A stretch of DNA of 23,052 bases from Stephanodiscus triporus (Eukaryota > Bacillariophyta > Thalassiosirophyceae > Thalassiosirales > Thalassiosiraceae), in NCBI GenBank assembly GCA_036939755.1, contig JALLAZ010000168.1:1-23052 (forward strand), written 5' to 3'. Position 1 is the first letter of the stretch; each line of letters begins with the position of its first letter. The notes under the pieces were generated by a model. That model saw only the letters and a list, made by a program, of their open reading frames with translations, was not told where the DNA came from and did not search any database. The translations under genes and the position numbers were made by a program. Below are positions 9,516 to 18,300 of the stretch, in pieces.

Positions 9516-11293
9516 TTACATCGAACCCTCCGGGAGAGAACTTCCTTCACCGGGACGACGATTCATGTGATTATTAGTGAACGGAATCATGCCCTGCGGA
9601 TGAGGCTGTTGGGGATGATACATCGGCTGGTCCTGATTACCCATCCCATATGTCATTCTGCTCACATAATTGGCATATTCAGCCGGGTAAACGCCTGGGG
9701 ACAGGAAATTCGGCCACATGGCGATGCTCGCGTGCTCCACGATTGGAAAGCCTGGAACTACTGACGATGGCAGCATGAATGGAGTGAGGACCCCCGGGTG
9801 ATATAACGAGGCCATGGGCATCCCATTGCCCTGTGCGTTGGGCAAGATTTCCATGAAACGGCCTTTTCCTCCGGTGTTCCACTTGAAGCCTTAAAAATAT
9901 TATTTGATTTCGGCGCGCAATATGCGATGTTTTGACATGAGAGACAAAGAGGGAGCAAAGGAAAACCCCCGACAGCAATGCATTAGAAGCAGAGCAACTC
10001 ACCGATCGAATTCAACCTGTCAATCTGCTCATCGGTCAGGTTGTTCTTTCGTCCCTCTATCAGATCCTTGTATTTCTTCCGCTGGCTATTCACCCACTGC
10101 GCCAGTGGTATATTCTCCTTCCACTGCCAGGGAACGTTGACGTGCCCGAACCTTTGTCTGTAATCCAATAAGGAAAGGAATCGTTCTTCCCATGACTTGA
10201 CCCCCCGCCGTTCTCCCCAATCGACCCCAAGGTCCTCCAGTAATTGAATCCGCTCGGCACTCAAGGCAGGAAGCTTATATTCCTGAGCGTTACGGTACTG
10301 CGTCACCTGCGTCTTGAGCCACGACCCTAGCTTGTCATCGGCGCTGAAGGGGACCCTGACGTGTCCGTGCTTCTCCTTAAATTCCTTCAGCAGCCCATAA
10401 TTTTTGAGCCACTTCTCAGGACCCGGACCCGAGTGAGGATCCCAGTTGAACTTCACTCGATTGAGCAGCTGGACCTTATACTCCTCGAGATCCCCCCTCC
10501 TCTTCAGCTTTCTCTGGCGGCATGTCCACCAGGACATATTGTAAACTTCCTTCGCCTCCGATTCCGACATCCCCTCAACGTCAGAGAAGGTGATGGTGCG
10601 CTTGAAGTTGGAGTGCCCCTCGCGCTCGTAGAACTGAACGAGCTTATTGTAGTGGTCATTCCAATGCGACGGTTCAAGGAGGAGGTCGTCCGCATCATTT
10701 ATGGCGTTCTGTACCAAAACACGACTGACGTTTTCATAGATCCCCTGAGCCTCTTCGACCTTCTGCTGACATCTCTGGAGTTCGGCCTTCAGACTGACTA
10801 GGCGGGTGAAGGCGGCGAGGAGGATCTTTGAGTCTTCGCGGCGGCGCTTATCAGCGGCGAGGAAACGGGCCTTATCGTCGGGGGAGAGGGCATCCAGACA
10901 GGCACTTTTGATGGAAAAGGGATCCTTTGTGTTCGAAGTGGGCTTTGAGTCATCCCCGTCGCCCCCTTCCTCTTCATCGCTGTCCTCGTCCTCCTTATCC
11001 ACGCTGCCTCCAGATGTGAAATCGCTGGGGGACGGCGAAGCATCCTCGCCGTCTTTCCTACCAAAATGAGCACCTTCATTGTCGTCGCCAGACGTCTGAA
11101 CGCGCTGTTTCTTCGTTTCGCCCCCTCCTCCATTGCACTCCCCGTTCGCCTCCCCCCAGGCCGTCTTCCTTTTCATATCTTCGTTGACCTCGGACGAATT
11201 CACATTCGCATCGCGCTGGCGCCGCTGCTTCTCCACCTCCTCCCAATCGCTACCCCTCATCGAACTGAAATTAATGTTGTCCATCAATAACAA
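9516..11293 (-). CDS. Protein with three helicase-associated (HA) domains, 2 exons, 554 aa
   Basis: The exons are 11293-10003 and 9889-9516, with a 113-nt intron (donor GTGAGT, acceptor TTTTAAG) whose phase restores the C-terminal GFKW of the last repeat. Residues 1-130 are charged low complexity with an acidic run near 98-115. A probable coiled coil covers about 150-200. HA domains follow at about 211-284 (divergent), 294-359 and 367-434, each with the family pattern of an initial Trp, a GH(V/S) core, a central Trp near QR or QV, and a closing G-(V/F)-x-W. The last 120 residues are rich in Pro, Met and Asn. HA domains were named from bacterial helicases, but here there is no helicase core. 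Such stand-alone HA proteins are expanded in diatoms and are thought to bind nucleic acid; the function of this one is unknown. A second ATG lies nine bases downstream of the chosen start. Confidence 0.85.
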
Positions 11294-11670
11294 ACTTGTT
11301 CCAAGAGTATGCCTATCCTTGTTGAGTTGAGAGTAGCGGTTTCATAGTAAAATTGTTGCCCAGAAGTTCCGTGCACCCTAGAGGTTTCGCGTGTTACTCT
11401 ATGGTAAGTGGTAAGGGATCGACTATTATGTTCTCCATCTGAATTTGTATGTGTCTTGATTTGGGATATCTTATTTGCAATTAGTATTAGTATTATTTAT
11501 TGGTCACTACGATTGATAATTATTCAGGAGAGAGGAGGGTTCGCACCACATGTCGTACAATAGAGAGGGGAAGGTTTGTTCAAACTCTGCAAACTGCCCA
11601 TACTTTTGTGGGTGACTGTAAGAGGTTGCGCATACTACCGCCTTAATAACAATTGAGACTGGCCGTACCG

Positions 11671-11758
11671 TAAGGGTTCATTAGGGGTTAAATAAGGGTT
11701 CGTTAAGGGTTCGATAAGGGCTGAATAAGGGTTGAGTAAGGGCTAGCTAACGGCTAGG
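11671..11758 (+). repeat. 11-bp periodic array, 8 units of TAAGGGTTNNN
   Basis: Eight consecutive units of exactly 11 bases run without a gap: TAAGGGTTCAT, TAGGGGTTAAA, TAAGGGTTCGT, TAAGGGTTCGA, TAAGGGCTGAA, TAAGGGTTGAG, TAAGGGCTAGC, TAACGGCTAGG. The first eight bases are conserved, the last three vary. Confidence 0.9.
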
Positions 11759-11848
11759 AATTCGATGTGCCCCTCGAAATCCTCCTCTCCTCTTTTTCCG
11801 CAAAACTCAACAGAAAACGGAATTGGTATTATCTACGAGGCTTTCTGC

Positions 11849-11903
11849 GCTAGCCAATTCCCAACCATTAGCAAACAGCTATTTAACCCTTAGCGAACCG
11901 TTA
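11849..11903 (-). repeat. Inverted partner of the 11-bp array, 5 units
   Basis: Read on the minus strand, five contiguous 11-base units are TAACGGTTCGC, TAAGGGTTAAA, TAGCTGTTTGC, TAATGGTTGGG and AATTGGCTAGC. The period and the TAAGGGTT core match the array at 11671-11758 in opposite orientation, 90 bp away. The units are more degenerate than in the first array. Confidence 0.75.
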
Positions 11904-11979
11904 GATTAGAGTGTAATTTTCCAGTGTGTATCCCGGTATTCGCGCAAGAAAAACACCTATTTTACAAAATTCCACAAAA

Positions 11980-12040
11980 CGGATACGCGAAAGAACAGCT
12001 GTGGACAAAAAAAAACTTTGCACCGTCTTTTGCGTATCCG
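11980..12040. repeat. 14-bp inverted repeat
   Basis: CGGATACGCGAAAG at 11980-11993 and CTTTTGCGTATCCG at 12027-12040 are inverted copies with one mismatch and a 33-base spacer. They could form a hairpin in the 3' flank of the chromatin gene. Confidence 0.6.
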
Positions 12041-12321
12041 CTTATCCGCGTATTGGGCTAAAAAAATCACAGCCTCGGGATGATGGGATGTTGTCAGTGT
12101 GATCATGCATGTCGACTCTCTCATTCGCGAAACCCCACACACGAAACAAAAAATTGTGACGACCCGCCCCGCCCAAAAAACTGAAGTGCAGTATTTGATT
12201 GCTTTGTCACTTTGATAGTAGCTAGCCGCATTTTGGGTTGTCATTGTTCATTGCTCTATTAATGGTGGTAGTGGCAGTACAGTGTTAATAGACCATTAAA
12301 AACTAGTAGGAGTAATGACTT

Positions 12322-15300
12322 TTAGTCCAGGTGTTTCTTCTTTTTCTGCTGATACTTCAAACACCTGTCAAGAACAGATACACGAAGTGCTATTGATGAC
12401 AGAGATGCCTCACCCATAGCTCGAAATTGCTTTGGAATACAGGCATAGAGTTGTGTGGCCTGAGAGTGGAGCCAATCGGGGTTGATAGCATCTTCCAGTA
12501 GCAGGACACACCTCATCAAAGACTCCGGACCCTGTGCATCCTTGACAAAATTGCGCCACAAAGCAGCTGATTCAGGAGTCCATGATCCATTCCTTGATAA
12601 TCCAACAGAGCCCCGGGGAAGGGCAGATTCAATTAGCAGTATTGCACCTTTCAATTGACTGAGCAGCTTTTCGCTGTTAGAAGCATGGGGTCTTGTGAAA
12701 GCACACTCAAATATCTCAGTTTTTGTTGCAGGAGTGGATCTGGCACGTTTTTTTGTGTTCAAGAATTGGTATGCAAACATACTCTCCAATGAGGGAGGCG
12801 TCATATCATTTGCAGTCGCGAAGTCTTGAAGTACTTCTTCCTGGGGATGAATAGAGGGAGGGTGGGGCAGTTAGACGAAAGTCAGTCGCAGAATATTTAA
12901 GAACACCATTGAAAAAAGAAAGAACAGTTGACTTGCCTGCACCTCCACGTTAACTTTGCTTGGCTCCACAACCCTATTGGGTACTACCCACTGGTCGAAC
13001 CTGCTGCTCCAATTCTTGAAGTGAACAAAGTATCCATTTACTTTACCTGTGTCGGAGTCTTTGGATACATCGACAATTACAGCGTCCCATAGAAATTTCC
13101 CATTTTCGGACTCAACAAGCACGTCTTCATCCTCGACAAAAGGCTGGAACAAACAGAAAGTATGAGAATTTATGTCATATTTGAGGCAGACTTTGGAAGA
13201 AAGAAGGGTAAGAAATTAATACTCACTTCACCATACTCAACTTGCTCTTCGGAGACTGACTTCGAGTTGTCTGGGGGAGATATTGCCTCGACAGCATCTG
13301 GCTTACGGAGAAGGCTCCGCCCATACAACAAAGTGGACCATGACCTATCTTTTACAGCCTTCGCCGATTCTGGGAAAGCCTCTTTCAATGTATCACACAA
13401 CGGGTGTTTGCCGAGGCATACCATCACGGATGCAATTTCCTCTGGCTTATCGAATCTGTGCCATTGTTTTTGAGTTGACGCTGACTCAGGGTTAGAGGTA
13501 TCTTGGCAAACAAAGAGAGATGTTGGCTCGGCACTGAACACCCAGTATGTCCTCCCAAATGGATCTGTTCCGATGGGAATGGTTTTTCCCACGCTAAAGG
13601 CTGCTATTCTTGTCATATTTGCTCTGTGAAAAGCTCGACGCTCAGCAAGCAGCTTCTCCTTCAGACTACGGTGAGCAGCAATTGCACATACTTCATGAGC
13701 TGAGAGGGAACCAGAAAGAATGGATAGGTTCAAATCTTGGCGGAACTTCAGCTCCGATTGGAATCCAGTGGGATTTCTTGGAAGGAACTGCACAAAAGGG
13801 ATGACCAGAAAAGAGTCAGGACATCTTGCGAGTGGTTTCGATTCGGCAATCAATAGCTCAACTTACCTGCTGCATTGCAGAGTCGAAGTTTTTGATGGCA
13901 TTGTCATCGCTCTTAAATTTTGAAGAGACGAGCTCGCCTCCTACACGGACTCTGATGGTGAGAAATTTCGTTCCTCGCTTTACGATGGAGTTGTCATTGC
14001 TATCCGTAATCTCTGCTATCATGTAAGTGGTTCGTTTATGCACAGCATGTGGGAATATTTCTCTCCACTCCTGTTCGTTGGGAGTGCGACAAAGAGGTGC
14101 ACCTAAAGCTACATCAGAAAGGCCGCAATAATGACATGCTTCTCGACAGCGGACTGCGGATAGATCGAGGCCCTCCTCCTGGTTACACAGGACGCTCTTC
14201 ACAATGGTTTGAATAAAATCCTCATCAAATGTCGCCGCAGTTGATTTCAGTCCGTTTCCGATGTAATATCCCATCAGGGCATCCTCTCTTTTCTTTTCAC
14301 GTCTCGTCTTCGCAAGGAAGCTAGACTCGCGCTTTCTTCGAAGCACATCTTCTTCTGAAAGCAAGGTGTCTTTCGAGGACTGAACAGTGGCGTGTGCGGC
14401 ATTGCTGCTGGCTTCATCAAGCCCCACGATTGAACTATTGAAACTTATCTCCACGTTGGTTGTGCGATCATCGGTAGAAGCTTCCTCTCTGGGATCTTTC
14501 GTTGTGATTTCAGTCGGAGGCTCGTCTTTTATTGGCGACTCTCCCTTCTTGGCCTTGTCTTCGATAATCGATGGAATTTCAGAAAGTGGCTCCCCTTCTT
14601 CGGAAGAATCAGTATCATCGTCAGAAACATTTGCAACAATATTTTTCGCGGCTCTGGCCCTCCAAAACGACATCATGTCAGTTGCGAGGCGAGAAGCTTC
14701 CTTATTTTCGAGTTTACTTGGGAGGGGAGAGGGAGCGAGCGATATTTCAATCAATTGTACGAAAACGGCGAACGAAAAAACAACCTGTGCGAAAATAGGA
14801 CGAATCCCGCGCAACTTAACTCACGAGGACAGCTCTTGGAGTTCATCCGACTGCGAGCATTTGGTCACAAGAAGCATAAGCAACTGGATCCATTCTTCTG
14901 CTGCCAAGTCTTCTGGCGGGTTTGTCAGAGAGATGCACACTGATAATGGAAGTTACAGTAAGCGATAGAGGGCGTTAGCCGACATCAAGTGATTATTGTG
15001 ATCGTCAAGCAAATGCAGATTTTTCAGCTGAAAGCACTGTTGCAACAACTGAGGTCGTATGCTTTTGCTGCCATCAAAGCATCTCTCTAGAAATGTGTGG
15101 CCACTACTCACCGGAAATTGTATCCTTGAATACTCCACTTGAGAGTGCAGCTTGAGCAGCTTTGTCGCCGATCAGTGGGTTGATAGCAAGTGGAAGTGCA
15201 CCTCCTACAGTGCCAGAATCACGGCCAAACCCATATCCAGGACTTTCTGCTAAAGCCTGCAGACAGCGTAGTGGTTCCACTGGATTGCCTAAAATAGATG

Positions 15301-18300
15301 TATCGACAGATTCTACTCCCCAGTACTCAATGTGGCCAGAATAGAGGGCTTTAACGCGATAGATAATTGAAGGCTTGCCGTCTTCGGTGAAAAGAAATTT
15401 GCATGACTGAACAGTTCCAGAAAATATTTCATTCTGAACTTTCCGTCCAATACGAGGATCCGCAGTCAGCCAACTCCTACCTGAAACACATCGCGGGCAA
15501 TACCAGTCACCACTAGGCACATGGTCTAATGCTGGCTTGAGACGACTCATGTTGTATTTTCCCTCACAAGCATCACAAAGGAGTACCATGGAAAAGACAT
15601 CACTCTCGTGGTGGTCAATACACATGTCATCATCCAAGTACTCCAATTCAGGTCTTTCCATCGTCGGTGCAAGAACCCAATCAAAAAACAAGCGCTCAAA
15701 TATTCTCGACATTTCTTCTGCGGAATTAACAATACTGTTCGAGGAATTGTTAATGATAGAGTTGTGTACAATTGTGCGAACTTTCCTTCCGACTTCAGCT
15801 ACTACCTCCTCTATTGCTGGGTCATCATGATTTGATGAGAAACTCTGACCAGCTTCATGAAGGAAAGTTCCAACATCGTACAAAGATGATGGATTCATAA
15901 CAGTTTCATAGTATCTTTGAAGGGAAAACACAAAAATAGTTATCGTAACATGGTAGAAACATGTCAAAAATATCACTCATTCAATAGCGCTCACCCTGGA
16001 TAAAGCTGGGGGTCAACCGGATATATAAATTGATCAGCTGAGTTTGTTGCACATAGAGCACGAATCACTGCCAGACATCGACGGATTAAATCGGGGGCAG
16101 CAATAACGTCTTCACAGAAATCATAGTCTGCCTTCGTGTCGGCAACTTTGTCATCTCCCCCTGCAACCTTACTGACAGCCTTGTTCCCAACCTGATTAGC
16201 AGGCTTAATCGGCTTGTTCCTCCCATGAAACTCCATTATTGCTGCTGCTTCGTCCCCATTGACAGTTTCCAAAATCTCAACGAAGCGCAATGCATCTGCT
16301 TTGGCTCTGAACCTTAGCCCCATCTTGGGAGAGTACCAATTTCGATCTGTGCGTTTGTCTGTAGGATTTAGTCGCGGAATACGGCGAATTTGCCAGCCAT
16401 CAGGAAAATCTTCAGCTTGCTCTGTGGGAAGATGGGAATCTTTCTTGCTAACAGTTGGATGATTGGTTGTGTTCATGGTCTCTACTGCAGTGGATGGACT
16501 TTCAGAAGAAGAGTCAGCTTCTGATTTCTTCTCTTCTTCCCCAGCCATATTAGTTACAACAGCTGAATTGCTTGATTGGTCAGAAAATGATGTGGTTGTC
16601 ACTAGATTGTCTTCTTTCTCTGGTTCGTTAAATCCAGACTCATTGGAGTCATCATTGTATGAAGAGTGTGTCCGAGATGTGATTTCTTCATTTGAAACTT
16701 TCATTTGCGAGGAAACCCTTGATTCGTTGTCAGAATCTTTCCTGTTAGTATTATTTTTGCCATCCTCATCTTCTTCGTCATCATCTTCGCAATCCTCTTC
16801 GTCCTCATCTTCATCGTCATTTGCATCATCATCTGCACTCTTCCTTTCCAAATCCTCTTTGAGTCTCAATGCAGCTTCCATATACTCTTCCTTTGACAGC
16901 TCTAATGCTTTGAACTGCTCCTTCGACATTTGATGTTTTTTATATAAGCCCATCATTTGACTTGTAGGCTCTTGGGTTGCACTAGTCAGTGATTGTTTTG
17001 CAGCTTTTTGAACGTCAGTTGAAGTCAGAGGAAAACATTTTTTCATTGTTGAATCAAGTACACCGACTACAAGGTCTTTTGCTTTATGCAAATCTGCTTT
17101 ATGCGATTCAAGAGCACCGGGAGCGATGTTATTGCTACTTTCTGAACGTTCCAATATAGCAAGACATTTTTCAAGGTCGTCAATGTAAGATTCTGGTTCT
17201 TTCATCCCAGAAGATATGTGCCTCAAAGCGGCCAAGGATTTCGTCACGTTATCCTTCATGTGAAGAAGTGAAGTCACAGGCTTCGACTTAATGTTGTGAA
17301 GATAGAATCTCCAGTCTTCTTGGCAGGGCACAGAAGAAGGTGTACTTGGAGTGCTCAACATTGCTCTCACTACACGCCTTCGAAACTGACTGGAAGCTTC
17401 ATCATCGTGATTTTCGAGACAATGATAAAAAATCACCACTGGAGACTCTTCAATCTTCTTCCATCTCTTTGCCTCTTTAGAATTCGGGTGGCCACCGCTT
17501 CTGTAACCTTTTACTAGGTTTGCTGCCTCCTGCTTGGAATATCCGAGGTCTTGAATCCATGGTTTCAAAATGGACACATGAGCGCAACACACAAAAAGAG
17601 AAAACAGAGACACGACAAATAAAAAAAAATTAACGCACCTGTGAGAACATCGTATATTATAACCATTCTCGCGATTTCTCGCCAGCTCCATTCTGTTACT
17701 GGGAGGCAAGATACATCTGCATCTTCTTGTGGTCCACCCTCTGTGCCGTTCTTTCCAATAGGTTCCAATTGGGTCGATGATGAAAGGATTTTCGTGAGGC
17801 TGTGGTCGAAGAGATGGCAGGATATGGATAAGGCATTTTTATACAGATAGAACAACACAATACTTCGCCGTCGCAATAAAGACTCACCCTGGGGAAATCA
17901 CTTTGCAAAGACCAATTGCGATTTCTTTGAACAACTCCATGGCCTTCAAACTCTTTTGTTTATCACAACTATTTGTACTTGTTCTTAGACAAACTATGGC
18001 ATCTTGTAAGGCGTCCAATGATGGTATAGAAATCTTTGAGAAGACATCGGAAAATGAGTGAAGGAAGTCCCAAATCCTAACAATCTCAACATCGTACGTC
18101 CGAGAAAGTGGAGGAAGCATTGCGCCAAATGGAACCAGAACAGTTGATGCGGTGTCCATAAAGGAGGGTGTCGTAGAACGATCGATGGTGTTGCCCACAA
18201 TTAGTTCGGTAGCCTTTCGGCGCCTGACAAACTCTTTAGCCATTCCCCTGACTAAATTCATAATATTCCTCTCTCTCATCATACATGCCTCTTTGAAGAG

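Larger units (their letters stand above)
11294..12321. promoter_or_regulatory. Intergenic region: HA-gene upstream DNA and 3' flank of the chromatin gene
   Basis: Both flanking genes are on the minus strand, so this 1-kb gap contains the HA gene's promoter (nearest 11294) and the 3' UTR of the chromatin gene (nearest 12321). It is AT-rich, has no convincing ORF, and contains the 11-bp arrays and the 14-bp inverted repeat listed separately. Confidence 0.5.

Noticed and set aside
11671..11758. Interstitial telomere repeat
   Set aside because: The spacing is strictly 11 bp with a variable triplet, not the 6- or 7-bp head-to-tail array of true telomeric DNA, so a telomere relic is not the best description.
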